Source: Caballeronia turbans (GTDB lineage: Bacteria; Pseudomonadota; Gammaproteobacteria; Burkholderiales; Burkholderiaceae). Taken from it: a DNA stretch of 64,000 bases. A program made the translations under genes and the position numbers. Below, in pieces: positions 9,400 to 19,652 of this stretch. Each line of letters opens with the position of its first letter. Position 1 is the stretch's first letter. The stretch spans positions 248,001 to 312,000 of the forward strand of contig FCOD02000003.1 of NCBI GenBank assembly GCA_001544655.2, in the 5' to 3' direction. Below the pieces are notes generated by a model. That model saw only the letters and a program-made list of their open reading frames with translations. It did not search any database and had not been told where the DNA came from.

Positions 9400-9430
9400 C
9401 CAAAAGAAACGCCCGCGCATTGGCGGGCGT
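9400..9430 (-). terminator. Rho-independent terminator after argB
   Basis: Read on the minus strand, an 8-bp stem (9430-9423 with 9416-9409) and a six-base loop are followed by TTCTTTTGG. It lies 20 bases after the argB stop. Confidence 0.8.
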
Positions 9431-9450
9431 GGAAAGCGAAATGACGATGC

Positions 9451-10374
<924 letters not shown>

Positions 10375-10494
10375 TTAAACACGCCGAATTGTACAGGACC
10401 GACGCATTGCGGCAGGACGAATTGCCGCGCCGGCGCGACGTTTTCCGGCGGACGGGCCGGCGTGCGATCATCGTTCGAACGGATTGATGACAAG

Positions 10495-10716
10495 ATGATG
10501 AACGAATCCCCTGAAACGAACGGGCGGCCAGCGCCGGGCGCGCTGGTTTGCGCCCGCTGCGGCGCGTCGTTTCGCTGCGGCATGCGCGCGGGCGATCCGG
10601 CCTGCTGGTGCGCGTCCCTCGCCGCGTTGCCGCTCGACTGTCTGCGGCCGGGCATGAGCTGCCTGTGTCCGGCGTGTCTCGCGGCGCAAATCGATCGTGC
10701 CGCACCGCTGGACTAG
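10495..10716 (+). CDS. Small cysteine-rich CWC-family protein
   Basis: This is a 73-residue protein with the Cys_rich_CWC pattern: CARCGASFRCG, then CWC, then CLCPACL. Nine cysteines sit in about 50 residues and suggest a metal-binding knuckle. Function is not known for the family. A second in-frame ATG follows directly (10498). The gene is divergent from argB, so the two share a promoter region, and it lies 126 bases before the RegB-type kinase gene. Confidence 0.75.
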   Translation: MMNESPETNGRPAPGALVCARCGASFRCGMRAGDPACWCASLAALPLDCLRPGMSCLCPACLAAQIDRAAPLD

Positions 10717-10842
10717 CAGATCGAGCGCCGTGGCTGCCTCCCGCGGCAAGGTGCGACAAATCGCGCCAGATGCGGCTGCGGGCCCGACGCAAGCGGGATA
10801 ATGTCGCGGGAAGCGTAACCACGCTGTCAAGCACTCAAGCAG

Positions 10843-12141
10843 ATGCATCGCATAACCAATACCGGCCGCGTCAATCTCGGACACCTCTTCTGGCTTCGCT
10901 CGCTCGCGATCATCGGCCAGCTGACGACCATCGCCGTCGTGCAGATCTTCTTCGGCGCGAAGCTCCCGCTGCCCGCGATGCTGCTCGTCGTCGCGCTGGA
11001 GATGATCTTCAACGGCCTCACGTGGCTGCGCGTCGCGCGGGCGCGGCCGGAGACGAATCTCGAACTGTTCGGCCAGATGCTGGTTGATCTCGGCGCGCTC
11101 TCGGCGCTCCTGTTTCTCTCGGGCGGCGCGACCAATCCGTTCGTCACGCTTTATCTGCCATCGCTCGCGATAGCCGCCGCCGTGCTGCCGTGGACAATGA
11201 TGGCTTGCCTCGCGCTCTTCGCCGTCGCCTGTTACGCGCTGCTCAGCTACAACTACGTGCCGCTCAACATCGAGAATCCGGCCAATCTCTTCGATTATTT
11301 CCGCACCGGCCTGTGGGTCAACTTCATGGTGAGCGTCGGGTTGATCGGTTGGTTCGTCGCGCGCATGTCGCGGGCGCTGCGCGTGCGCGACGCCGCGCTC
11401 GCCGAAGCCCAGCAACGTCATCTTCGCGATGAGCGCGCGGTCGCGCTCGGCGTGCAGGCCGCGACCGTGGCGCACGAAATGGGCACGCCGCTTTCGACCA
11501 TCGCGATGCTGGCCGAGGAACTGCGCGACTCCGCCGCGCACGACAGGAACCTCGCACCCTACGCGGCGGATTTCGAACTGCTCGAGCAGCAGATGGCGCT
11601 CTGCACGTCCGCGCTCGCACGCCTGCGCAGCCGCGCGACGGGGCCGTCGAGCCGCCAGGGGCTGGACGAATGGCTATCGAGCTTCATCGAGCAATGGCGT
11701 TTGCGGCATCCGCAGGTGAAATTCGCGCAGATCGGCCGGACTCCCGTGGATGCGTCTATCGACGACGCGGTAGCCGTCGGCCAGATCCTCACGATCCTGC
11801 TCGATAACGCCGCGCGCGCGAGCAGCGAATCGGTGACGCTGCAGGCGTCGGTCGAAACGGTAGACGACATGGACTACGTGCGCTTCGACGTGTGCGATCG
11901 CGGCCCGGGCATTCCGCCCGCGCTGCGCGGCACGCTCGGCGCGGGCCCGGTCGACAGTACCCAGGGCGGGCACGGCGTCGGGCTTTATCTGGCGTTCGCG
12001 GCGGCGGCGCGGCTCTCTGGATCGATCGAACTGATCGACGGCAAGCCGCGCGGCACGTGCGCGGTGTTGCGCCTGCCCAATCGCGGCGCGGTCGCGGCGC
12101 CGGCGCCGGCGGCAGGAACTGAACGAAGCGGCGCGGCCTGA
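10843..12141 (+). CDS. regB: RegB/PrrB/ActS-type redox-sensing histidine kinase
   Basis: This is an inner-membrane sensor kinase of 432 residues. About six hydrophobic segments fill residues 15-175. The quinone-binding box is present as GGATNPF (94-100). The H-box is AHEMGTPLSTI with the phospho-accepting His211. The redox-active Cys of RegB (in the segment before ILTRL) has a clear counterpart at Cys254 in MALCTSALARL. The ATPase domain shows DNAARA and GPGIP. In known systems this protein senses respiratory redox state and phosphorylates RegA. It lies directly before the matching regulator. Confidence 0.9.
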   Translation: MHRITNTGRVNLGHLFWLRSLAIIGQLTTIAVVQIFFGAKLPLPAMLLVVALEMIFNGLTWLRVARARPETNLELFGQMLVDLGALSALLFLSGGATNPFVTLYLPSLAIAAAVLPWTMMACLALFAVACYALLSYNYVPLNIENPANLFDYFRTGLWVNFMVSVGLIGWFVARMSRALRVRDAALAEAQQRHLRDERAVALGVQAATVAHEMGTPLSTIAMLAEELRDSAAHDRNLAPYAADFELLEQQMALCTSALARLRSRATGPSSRQGLDEWLSSFIEQWRLRHPQVKFAQIGRTPVDASIDDAVAVGQILTILLDNAARASSESVTLQASVETVDDMDYVRFDVCDRGPGIPPALRGTLGAGPVDSTQGGHGVGLYLAFAAAARLSGSIELIDGKPRGTCAVLRLPNRGAVAAPAPAAGTERSGAA

Positions 12142-12183
12142 ACTCGAACCCAGGCGCGCCCGAGGGGCATTACGGAGAAAAAT

Positions 12184-12726
12184 ATGAGCGATACCAACTT
12201 TCTGATCATCGACGACGACGAAGTCTTTTCCGGCATTCTCGCCCGCGGCCTCACGCGGCGTGGTTTCACGCCGCATCAGGCCCACGACGCCGACGAAGCG
12301 CTGAAGCTCGCCAACCAGCACAAGTTCGGGCAGATCACGGTCGACCTCCATCTGGGCAGCGATTCCGGGCTGCGGCTCGTCGCGCCGCTGCGCGATCTGC
12401 AGCCGGATGCGCGCATTCTCGTGCTGACCGGCTACGCGAGCATCGCGACGGCCGTGCAGGCGGTGAAGGACGGCGCGGACAACTATCTCGCCAAGCCGGC
12501 GAACGTCGAGTCCATTCTTTCCGCGCTCCACGAGCAGGCGAGCGAGCAGACGGCCGAGGAAGCGATCGAGAATCCGACGCTGCTTTCCGTCGCGCGGCTC
12601 GAATGGGAGCATATCCAGCGCGCGCTTGCCGAGAACAACGGCAATATTTCGGCGACGGCACGCGCGCTCAACATGCATCGACGCACGCTGCAACGCAAGC
12701 TGGCGAAGAAGCCGGTGCGGCAATAA
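12184..12726 (+). CDS. regA: RegA/PrrA/ActR-type response regulator
   Basis: This is a 180-residue regulator with an N-terminal receiver domain (acidic cluster IIDDDE at 8-13, phospho-acceptor Asp54 in ITVDLHLGSD, Lys in YLAKPA) and a C-terminal Fis-type helix-turn-helix (GNISATARALNMHRRTLQRKL). The HTH is the part most conserved among RegA proteins. With the upstream kinase it forms a redox-responsive global regulator of respiration, carbon or nitrogen metabolism. It begins 42 bases after regB and has an ATG preceded by ACGGAGAAA. Confidence 0.92.
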   Translation: MSDTNFLIIDDDEVFSGILARGLTRRGFTPHQAHDADEALKLANQHKFGQITVDLHLGSDSGLRLVAPLRDLQPDARILVLTGYASIATAVQAVKDGADNYLAKPANVESILSALHEQASEQTAEEAIENPTLLSVARLEWEHIQRALAENNGNISATARALNMHRRTLQRKLAKKPVRQ

Positions 12727-12830
12727 GCGAGACGACGCCCGGGCAAAACTCGGGCGGCAATTGAATATCGGCCGGAAATGGCGATGCGCGATGCGTTCAG
12801 ACACGCATCGCGATAAAAGCGACCGCGCAA

Positions 12831-12935
12831 AAAAAAGAACCGCCCAAGCCGGGTGCCAAGGGCGGTAATCGGAGAGTTGCAACGACATGCATGTACATGG
12901 AACACGCATGCAGAAAGTGTACGTTGCGGCGCTGT
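12831..12935 (-). ncRNA. Candidate small RNA ending in a strong terminator
   Basis: On the minus strand a 7-bp stem closing at 12869-12863 and 12848-12842 is followed by an eight-T run (about 12839-12831). No minus-strand gene lies upstream for over 3 kb, so the terminator needs its own short transcript. A weak promoter (TTAAGC, 18 bases, TATCTT) can be drawn near 12974-12945. The 5' end is a guess. Confidence 0.3.
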
Positions 12936-13085
12936 ACCCTTGAATAAGATAACTCCGAATTAAGAATTCGCTTAATTTGTCTGCTTTTACGCAGCAAATA
13001 GCGAATTTCTTTCAATCACCCTTCTTCGGGTCTTCGTCGATGTTTCCGGCGCTCATTCTCAGGCCGTTATCCCCTTCATACGCGC

Positions 13086-13113
13086 TCAAGAAAATCGAAA
13101 CGAGCGCCGTAAA
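13086..13113 (+). promoter_or_regulatory. Possible sigma28 (FliA) promoter of the chemoreceptor
   Basis: TCAAGAAA (13086-13093) and GCCGTAAA (13106-13113) resemble the flagellar sigma28 boxes TAAAGTTT and GCCGATAA, with 12 rather than 11 bases between them. The chemoreceptor gene begins 78 bases further on. Confidence 0.35.
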
Positions 13114-13191
13114 GCCACTCTGTGCGCAAACCGGGATTTGCGCCGCGCCGTCCGCGGGCGTCGTCCGTGGGGCGTGACAGAGGAGACATCG

Positions 13192-14751
13192 ATGAAATGG
13201 TTTGACCGCCTGTCCGTGCTCAGCAAGCTCTTGCTGTCTTTCGCGGTCGTGATCCTGTTCTGCGCGTGCGTGGGCGTCACCGGCGTGGTTTCGCTCGCAA
13301 AGATGAACGGCCTGATCGAGGAAATCGGCGAGCGTCACATGGACGGCCTCTATTGGGTCGAGGAAGTCAACAAGCACAAGCTCAACACGGATCTCGCCGC
13401 CGCCAACCTCACGTTCGCCGACGATGCCGGCAAGGCAAAGCTGAAGGACGGCATGTCGGCTTCGCTCGACAGCATGCACCGCGCGTTCGAACTCATGCGC
13501 CCGACGATGCACTCCGCCGACGGCATCGCGCTCTACGACGCGGCGAGCAAGTCCGTCGCCGCGTGGGAAGACATCGTCCTGATGCAGATGGGCAAAAAGC
13601 CGATGCCGATCGACGTCGACCAGATGGGCCTCATCGCGCGCGCGATCGCGGCGAGCGAGAAGGCGCGCGCTTCGCTGGAGCGTCTCGCCGACTTCAAGCG
13701 CAAGCGCGCGACCGACGCGCGCCGCGACGCGGCATCGGAATACGCAACGATGCGCGTCGTCATGCTCGCGCTCGTGTTCGGCGCGATGGTCGCGGGCGCG
13801 CTGCTCGCGGTGCTGATCGGACGGCGTCTTTCCGCGCAGCTCGGCGGCGAGCCGGCATACGCGGCGGATATCGCCGACCGCATCGCGCGCGGCGACCTGA
13901 CCACGCGCGTCGCCACGCGCCCCGGCGACGACACCAGCATGCTCGCGAGCCTCGGCAACATGAGCACGAAGCTCGCGGATATCGTCGGCGGGATTCGCCA
14001 TTCGAGCGATTCGATCCTGTACGCATCGCGCGAGATCGCGCAGGGCAACACCGATCTGTCGCAGCGCACCGAGGAGCAGGCGGCTTCGCTGGAGGAAACC
14101 GCGTCGAGCATGGAACAGCTCACGCAGACCGTGCGCCAGAACGCGAGCAACGCGGACGCGGCGAGCGGCATCGCGCGCGGCGCGTCGGACGTGTCCGCGC
14201 GGGGCAGCGAGCTCGTCGGCGAGGTCGTCGATAACATGCGCGAACTGGCGTCGGGCTCCAAGCGGATGACGGACATCATCGCGGTGATCGAGGGCATCGC
14301 CTTCCAGACGAATATCCTCGCGCTGAACGCCGCGGTGGAAGCGGCGCGCGCCGGCGAGGAAGGGCGCGGCTTCGCGGTGGTCGCGGGCGAAGTGCGCTCG
14401 CTCGCGCAGCGCAGCGCGACGTCGGCGAAGGAAATCAAGGAGCTGATCGAGGCGTCGACGGCGCGCGTGGACAGCGGCGCGGCGCTGGCCGAGCGCGCCG
14501 GCGCGACGATGGCCGAAGTCACGCAGGCCGTGCAGCGCGTGACGGACATCATGGCGCAGATTTCGTCGGCCTCGCACGAGCAGAGCGCGGGCATTGAGCA
14601 GGTGAACCGCGCCGTCGCGCAGATGGATGAGGTGACGCAGCAAAACGCGGCGCTCGTCGAGCAGGCCGCCGCCGCCGCGGGCGCGATGGCCGATCAGGCG
14701 GAGCAACTGAAGAGCGCGGTCGCGGTTTTCGAACTGGAGCGCGGCGCCTGA
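13192..14751 (+). CDS. Methyl-accepting chemotaxis protein
   Basis: This is a 519-residue chemoreceptor. Transmembrane segment 1 is near residues 12-32 and segment 2 near 185-207; the periplasmic four-helix-bundle-like sensor lies between. A HAMP domain follows ([14 protein letters not shown]). The signalling tip reads [30 protein letters not shown] across its centre and binds CheA/CheW. The C-terminus (FELERGA) shows no CheR/CheB pentapeptide, so it is probably a low-abundance receptor that depends on others for adaptation. The ligand is unknown. The ATG at 13192 has AGGAGACATC before it; the frame is open upstream to 13138. Confidence 0.92.
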   Translation: MKWFDRLSVLSKLLLSFAVVILFCACVGVTGVVSLAKMNGLIEEIGERHMDGLYWVEEVNKHKLNTDLAAANLTFADDAGKAKLKDGMSASLDSMHRAFELMRPTMHSADGIALYDAASKSVAAWEDIVLMQMGKKPMPIDVDQMGLIARAIAASEKARASLERLADFKRKRATDARRDAASEYATMRVVMLALVFGAMVAGALLAVLIGRRLSAQLGGEPAYAADIADRIARGDLTTRVATRPGDDTSMLASLGNMSTKLADIVGGIRHSSDSILYASREIAQGNTDLSQRTEEQAASLEETASSMEQLTQTVRQNASNADAASGIARGASDVSARGSELVGEVVDNMRELASGSKRMTDIIAVIEGIAFQTNILALNAAVEAARAGEEGRGFAVVAGEVRSLAQRSATSAKEIKELIEASTARVDSGAALAERAGATMAEVTQAVQRVTDIMAQISSASHEQSAGIEQVNRAVAQMDEVTQQNAALVEQAAAAAGAMADQAEQLKSAVAVFELERGA

Positions 14752-14912
14752 CCCGCGAAACGAGCGCGGCACGTCGCGGGCAAGCGACGGCCAAACGGCC
14801 GTAATATCGGCTCGCTTGCCACCCGAGAGCCCGCTCCGTACACTCGCGCCTGTTTTTCAAGACCAAGCGCGCCGCACGGACGGCGCCTCACCGCCGAGAA
14901 GGAGCCCCGCCG

Positions 14913-16214
14913 ATGTCCGATTCCTATTTCCCGCGCTGGCCGCTCCAGCCGGATGCTCAGGAGGGGCGCATCGTCGCGCCCGACGAGCGCCTCGCCTGGC
15001 CGCAGATGATCGCGATGGGCATTCAGCACGTCGTCGCGATGTTCGGCTCGACCGTGCTCGCGCCGCTCCTGATGGGCTTCGATCCCAATCTGTGCATCTT
15101 CATGTCGGGCATCGGCACGCTGCTGTTCTTCGTGCTGGTCGGCGGTCGCGTGCCGAGTTATCTAGGTTCGAGCTTCGCGTTCATCGGGCTGGTGATCGCG
15201 GTGACGGGCTACGGCGGTCACGGCCCGAACATGAACATTCCGGTCGCGCTCGGCGGGATCATCGCGTGCGGCGTGGCTTACACGATCATCGGCCTGATCG
15301 TCGCGGCGATCGGCACGAAGTGGATCGAAACGCTGATGCCGCCGGTCGTCACGGGCGCGATCGTCTGCGTGATCGGGCTGAATCTCGCGCCGATCGCCGT
15401 GAAAGGCGTGATGGGCAGCAGCTTCGAATCGTGTATGGCGCTCGTCACCGTGCTGTGCGTGGGCGGCGTCGCGGTGTTCGCGCGCGGCATGGCGCAGCGC
15501 CTGCTGATCCTGATCGGCCTGGCGATCGCATACCTCATCTATGCCGTGCTGACCAACGGCATGAGCATGGGCAAGCCGATCGACTTTTCGATCGTCGCGA
15601 ACGCCGCGTGGTTCGGCATGCCGCACTTCACGGCGCCCGTGTTCGAAGCCCCGGCGATGACGCTGATCGCGCCGGTTGCGATCATCCTCGTCGCGGAGAA
15701 CCTCGGGCACATCAAGGCTGTCGGCGCGATGACGGGCAAGAGCCTCGACAAGTACATCGGTCGCGCGTTCATCGGCGACGGGCTGGCGACGATCGCCTCC
15801 GGTTTCGCCGGCGGCACCGGCGTGACGACTTACGCGGAGAATATCGGCGTGATGGCCGTCACGAAGATTTATTCGACGCTCGTGTTCGTGATTGCGGCGC
15901 TGTTCGCCATCGTGCTCGGGTTCTCGCCGAAGTTCGGCGCGCTGATTGCGACGATTCCGGGACCGGTTCTGGGCGGCGTGTCCATTGTCGTGTTCGGGTT
16001 GATCGCGGTGACCGGCGCGCGCATCTGGGTCGTCAACAAGGTCAATTTCTCGGATAACCGCAATCTGATCGTCGCGGCTGTCACGCTCGTGCTCGGCACG
16101 GGGGACTTCACGCTGAAGCTCGGCGGGTTCGCGCTTGGCGGCATCGGGACGGCGACCTTCGGTGCGATTATTTTCTATGCGCTGTTGCGGCGGCGCGGCT
16201 CGGGCGTGGTTTGA
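14913..16214 (+). CDS. NCS2-family (UraA-type) uracil/xanthine permease
   Basis: This is a 433-residue inner-membrane nucleobase:proton symporter with about 14 hydrophobic segments. The family pattern is clear: SGIGTLLFF, then SYLGSSFAFIG, then AENLGHIK, whose Glu and His correspond to UraA Glu241 and His245, and YAENIGVM, whose Glu corresponds to UraA Glu290. These residues bind uracil in UraA, so uracil is the likely substrate, but xanthine and pyrimidine relatives are close. The ATG has GAAGGAGCC before it. An inverted repeat (14778-14785 with 14812-14819) lies in the upstream region. Confidence 0.88.
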   Translation: MSDSYFPRWPLQPDAQEGRIVAPDERLAWPQMIAMGIQHVVAMFGSTVLAPLLMGFDPNLCIFMSGIGTLLFFVLVGGRVPSYLGSSFAFIGLVIAVTGYGGHGPNMNIPVALGGIIACGVAYTIIGLIVAAIGTKWIETLMPPVVTGAIVCVIGLNLAPIAVKGVMGSSFESCMALVTVLCVGGVAVFARGMAQRLLILIGLAIAYLIYAVLTNGMSMGKPIDFSIVANAAWFGMPHFTAPVFEAPAMTLIAPVAIILVAENLGHIKAVGAMTGKSLDKYIGRAFIGDGLATIASGFAGGTGVTTYAENIGVMAVTKIYSTLVFVIAALFAIVLGFSPKFGALIATIPGPVLGGVSIVVFGLIAVTGARIWVVNKVNFSDNRNLIVAAVTLVLGTGDFTLKLGGFALGGIGTATFGAIIFYALLRRRGSGVV

Positions 16215-16287
16215 TTGCTTTTTCCCTGGGTTAGTCGGGTGGAGCTGCTCGCTTAAGGCGAAAGCACAAGCGAACTGCCCATCCACC

Positions 16288-17937
16288 TCACCCCGCAGTC
16301 CCCCGCTTGCGGTTGACGATCGCCGTCTCCGACAAATCGACCTCCCGCATCAGCTTGTTCAGCGTTTCATCGTTGATGTGCTGCAGCGACCGCAGCCGCA
16401 ACAACTCCGCCCGCTCGGCCCTCAGCGCCGCCATCTTCAGCCGCGTCTCCACCTGCTCGCTCTTCCTCGCCGCCACGCGCGGCGCTTCTTCATCGCCGAG
16501 CGATTCCAGCCGCCTGCGATACATGCTCATGACGCGGGCGGTCGAATCGGCGCAGCGCGCGGACGCGGTTTCGTCCATCTGCTCGATGAGCTCGTCGTGC
16601 GTGTCGTCGATCGCGCGGATCGCCGCCTGCGCCGCGCGGCGGCGCGCCATGCGTTCCTCCACCGCGTGCGGATTCTTCTCGCGCTCGATGCCGCGCAGCA
16701 TCAGCGGCAAGCCCACGACAGCGATGAGCAGCGACACCAGAATCACCGCCGATGCGATGAAGATGGCCAGATCGCGCCCCTCGAGCGTGACCGGCAGCGA
16801 CAGCACGCCCGCGAGCGTCACGGCGCCGCGCACGCCGCCGATCGTCGTTAGCGCGAGCGTGCGAAAACCGGGCGCGGCGCTGTCGATGCCACGCTTCGCC
16901 GTCTTGCGCGCCGCGACCCAACGCAGCGAATACACCCAGACGAAGCGCAGCGAGTAAAGCGCGACCAGCGTCGCGAGCACATAGCCGATCAGCAGGCCCA
17001 CTTGCGCGTCGCTATCGTGATGCGCCTCGATCAGCGCCTGCCCGAGAATGTGCGGAAACTGCAGCCCGAGCAGGATGAACACCATGCCGTTGAACACGAA
17101 TTCGATCATCGTCCAGGTGCTCGTCATGCGCACGCGCACCGCGCTCGGAATGCCTTCGCGCAGGCTCTGGATGTTCATGACCATGCCGGCCGACACCGCC
17201 GCCAGAATGCCCGAGCAGCCCACATGCTCGGCCATGACGTACGACGCGAATGGAATCAGGATCGTAAGGATCACGCCCGCGGCCGGGTCGTCGTCCTCGG
17301 AGAATTTCAGCAGACGCGACGGAATCTCGGTGAGCGCCCAGCTGATCGCCGCGCCGATCGCGATCCCGCCCGCCGCGATGATGAAAAAGCTGATCGTCGC
17401 GTCACGCAGCGAAAACACGCCCGTCAGCGCGGCCGCGATCGCGAACTTCAGCGCGACGAGGCCCGACGCGTCGTTCATCAGCGCCTCGCCTTCGAGGATA
17501 TGCATGAGGTTCGCCGGAATGCGGTTGCGTCCGGCGATGCCCGTCAGCGCGACGGCATCGGTCGGCGAGAGCACGGCGGCGAGCGCGAACGCGACGGGCA
17601 GCGGCATCGTCGGAATCATCGCGTGCAGGAAGTAGCCGAGCGCGCCCACGGTGATGAACACGAGTCCGAGCGCGAGCATCAGGATCGCGCGCCGCTGCAT
17701 GTAGAGCTCGCGCTTTGGAATGCGCCAGCCGTCCGCGAACAGCAGCGGCGGAATGAAGAGCAGCATGAAGAGATCGGGATCGAACGTGACGTGCAGCGCG
17801 AAGCCCGGCCACGCAAGGCACGCGCCGATCGCGATCTGGATGAGCGGCAGCGGCAGCTTGACCGGAAGCAGGCTCAGGCCGAACCCCGATAGGGCCACGA
17901 CCAGCAGAAGAATGAGGACGGTAAAAACGATTTCCAT
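16288..17937 (-). CDS. Na+/H+ antiporter, CPA1 family
   Basis: This is a 549-residue monovalent cation:proton antiporter. The N-terminal two thirds hold about 12 membrane segments; SPTDAVALTGIAGR and the ion-binding pair in EALMNDASGLVALKF (Asn-Asp, the electroneutral CPA1 type) are visible. The C-terminal 150 residues are hydrophilic and helical, as in bacterial NhaP/YjcE-type proteins. It would export Na+ (or K+) in exchange for protons for pH and salt tolerance. The start at 17937 begins directly with the first membrane segment; the longer frame to 18183 adds 82 residues with no family character. Confidence 0.88.
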   Translation of the reverse strand: MEIVFTVLILLLVVALSGFGLSLLPVKLPLPLIQIAIGACLAWPGFALHVTFDPDLFMLLFIPPLLFADGWRIPKRELYMQRRAILMLALGLVFITVGALGYFLHAMIPTMPLPVAFALAAVLSPTDAVALTGIAGRNRIPANLMHILEGEALMNDASGLVALKFAIAAALTGVFSLRDATISFFIIAAGGIAIGAAISWALTEIPSRLLKFSEDDDPAAGVILTILIPFASYVMAEHVGCSGILAAVSAGMVMNIQSLREGIPSAVRVRMTSTWTMIEFVFNGMVFILLGLQFPHILGQALIEAHHDSDAQVGLLIGYVLATLVALYSLRFVWVYSLRWVAARKTAKRGIDSAAPGFRTLALTTIGGVRGAVTLAGVLSLPVTLEGRDLAIFIASAVILVSLLIAVVGLPLMLRGIEREKNPHAVEERMARRRAAQAAIRAIDDTHDELIEQMDETASARCADSTARVMSMYRRRLESLGDEEAPRVAARKSEQVETRLKMAALRAERAELLRLRSLQHINDETLNKLMREVDLSETAIVNRKRGTAG

Positions 17938-18323
17938 GTGTGCGCTACTGCACGACGCGTGCGAGCGGCCGGCGCACGCGGCGTCTAGCATTGACTTGAT
18001 GAGCCGAAAGTTTAGCCCTTGCACGCGCTGCGGGCAGCGGCGGCGGCTTTTCGGTTTTCGCACCGTGAAGGTGCGCGTGCACGTCGAACCGCCTGCTGGC
18101 GGTGCACGAAGCTGGCAAACGATCGACGAATCGCGCCGCGCCGTGCGCATGGAGCTTGCTTTAACGAAAGCCACGGGACACACAGACTCCCGACGAGATC
18201 ATCGAGGGCGGTTCTTATGAAAACGGTATGGGACGGATCCGGCGCGGGTCCGCTGGCACGGATGACGCAAGGCAGGCGCAGGTCGATCGCGCATCGCCGG
18301 AACATGGAGGCGAGGGTATCGGC
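17938..18323 (+). other. Intergenic region between divergent antiporter and EAL genes
   Basis: About 385 bases hold the promoters of the two divergent genes. I see no convincing additional gene, repeat or RNA here. Confidence 0.5.
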
Positions 18324-19643
18324 ATGGTGATCGCAAACCCCGAGAAAGCGACGGTTTCCGCGCGCAGCTTCGAGCTCGGCGTGACTTCGGGCTTCGACCG
18401 CTATTCGGTCGAGCACGGCGAGTTGACGTTATCGAGCGTCTTTCAGCCGGTGTTCAGCCTGTCGCACATGCGCGCGGTCGGGTACGAGGGCTTGTTGCGC
18501 GCGCACGATGCGCTCGACCGGCCGGTGTCGCCGCTCGACGTGTTCGGGCAGGCATCGCGCGTCGGCGAAGCATTGCTCATCGACCGGCTCGCGCAGGCGC
18601 TGCATCTCGAGAACTTCAAGATGCTCGGCGCACAGACCGAATGGCTCTTTCTCAACGTGCATCCCGGCGCGCTGACCGAGCCGTATCACGCGGCGGCGCT
18701 GCTCGCGAATCTCAAGCGCCTCAATATCGAACCGCGCCGCGTCGTGCTCGAAGTGCTCGAGCACAGTGCGGAGGATATCGAGCGGCTCGCGCTCGCGGTG
18801 CAGCAGTTCCGCGATCACGGCTTTCTCATCGCGCTCGACGACTTCGGCGCGGGGCACACCAACATCGAGCGAATCTGGCAGCTCGATCCGGACATCGTCA
18901 AGCTCGATCGCGTGATGCTCTCGCACGCCGGCCACAACGTGCATGCGCCGCTATCGGCGCGCTCGCTCAAGCAGCGGCGGAACATGGAGGCGGTTTTGTC
19001 GGGCATCGTGTCGCTGCTGCATGAAGCCGGCAAGCTCGTGCTGATCGAAGGCGTCGAGACCGAGCACGAAGCGCAACTCGCGCTCGCGAGCGGCGCGGAC
19101 TTCGTGCAGGGGTTCTTCTTCGCGCGGCCGCATCCCGGGCTCGCGGACAGCGCGCATGCGCAGACGGTCATCGGTGAGCTGACCGAGCGCTACCGCTTGC
19201 AGACCGAAGCGCGCGAGCGGCGCGTCGCGACGCGGCTTCAGCCGTATATCCGCGCGTTCGAGCGCGCCGCCGAGCGGCTCGCGGCGGGCGAGCCGCTCGA
19301 AGAAGTGTGCTGGAACTTCCTCGCGCTCGACAACGCCGCGCGCTGCTTCCTGCTCGACCAGAACGGCCGGCAGGCGGGCCGCAACGTCGTGCTGCGCGCG
19401 GACCGCGCCGCGCACGAGGCGCGCTTCCTGCCGCTCAGCGACGCGCAGGGCGCGAACTGGTTGCGCCGCCCGTACTTCCGGGCGGCGCTCGGCGATCCCG
19501 AGCGCGTGCATGTGACCAAGCCGTATCTGTCGATCAACGAGGCGATGCCGTGCGTCACGCTGTCGGTGGAGACGCGCTCGCAAGGCAAGCGCTGCGTGTT
19601 GTGCGGCGACATCGACTGGTTGCCCGACGACGACGTCGAATGA
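18324..19643 (+). CDS. EAL-domain cyclic-di-GMP phosphodiesterase with C-terminal sensor-like domain
   Basis: This 439-residue cytoplasmic protein has an EAL domain at about 35-290 and a second domain at about 300-435. The signature is EGL (Glu55-Leu57) rather than EAL, which is allowed. The other catalytic residues are present: NVHPG (Asn), LEVLEHS (Glu), DDFGAG (Asp-Asp), IVKLD (Lys), EGVE (Glu) and QGF (Gln). It is therefore probably an active c-di-GMP hydrolase. The C-terminal part (RRPYFRAALGDPERVHVTKP and neighbours) resembles a PDC/Cache-like ligand-binding fold. Start chosen: ATG preceded by GGAGGCGAGGG; the frame is open to 18228. Confidence 0.85.
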   Translation: MVIANPEKATVSARSFELGVTSGFDRYSVEHGELTLSSVFQPVFSLSHMRAVGYEGLLRAHDALDRPVSPLDVFGQASRVGEALLIDRLAQALHLENFKMLGAQTEWLFLNVHPGALTEPYHAAALLANLKRLNIEPRRVVLEVLEHSAEDIERLALAVQQFRDHGFLIALDDFGAGHTNIERIWQLDPDIVKLDRVMLSHAGHNVHAPLSARSLKQRRNMEAVLSGIVSLLHEAGKLVLIEGVETEHEAQLALASGADFVQGFFFARPHPGLADSAHAQTVIGELTERYRLQTEARERRVATRLQPYIRAFERAAERLAAGEPLEEVCWNFLALDNAARCFLLDQNGRQAGRNVVLRADRAAHEARFLPLSDAQGANWLRRPYFRAALGDPERVHVTKPYLSINEAMPCVTLSVETRSQGKRCVLCGDIDWLPDDDVE

Positions 19644-19652
19644 TCCTTCGTC

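Larger units (their letters stand above)
12727..13191 (+). other. Intergenic region between regA and the chemoreceptor
   Basis: No protein gene is seen here. It holds a G+C stem after regA (12736-12741 with 12751-12756, no U-tract), a strong terminator that reads on the minus strand (12831-12869), a perfect palindrome CGAATT-AAG-AATTCG (12956-12970) and a possible sigma28-type promoter for the chemoreceptor. The part 12940-13020 is clearly AT-richer than the surroundings. Confidence 0.6.

Noticed and set aside
9388-9420. ATG at 9420 as start of the HAD gene
   Set aside because: It lies inside the argB terminator hairpin, and the added residues (MRGRFFWCNAD) are not family sequence.
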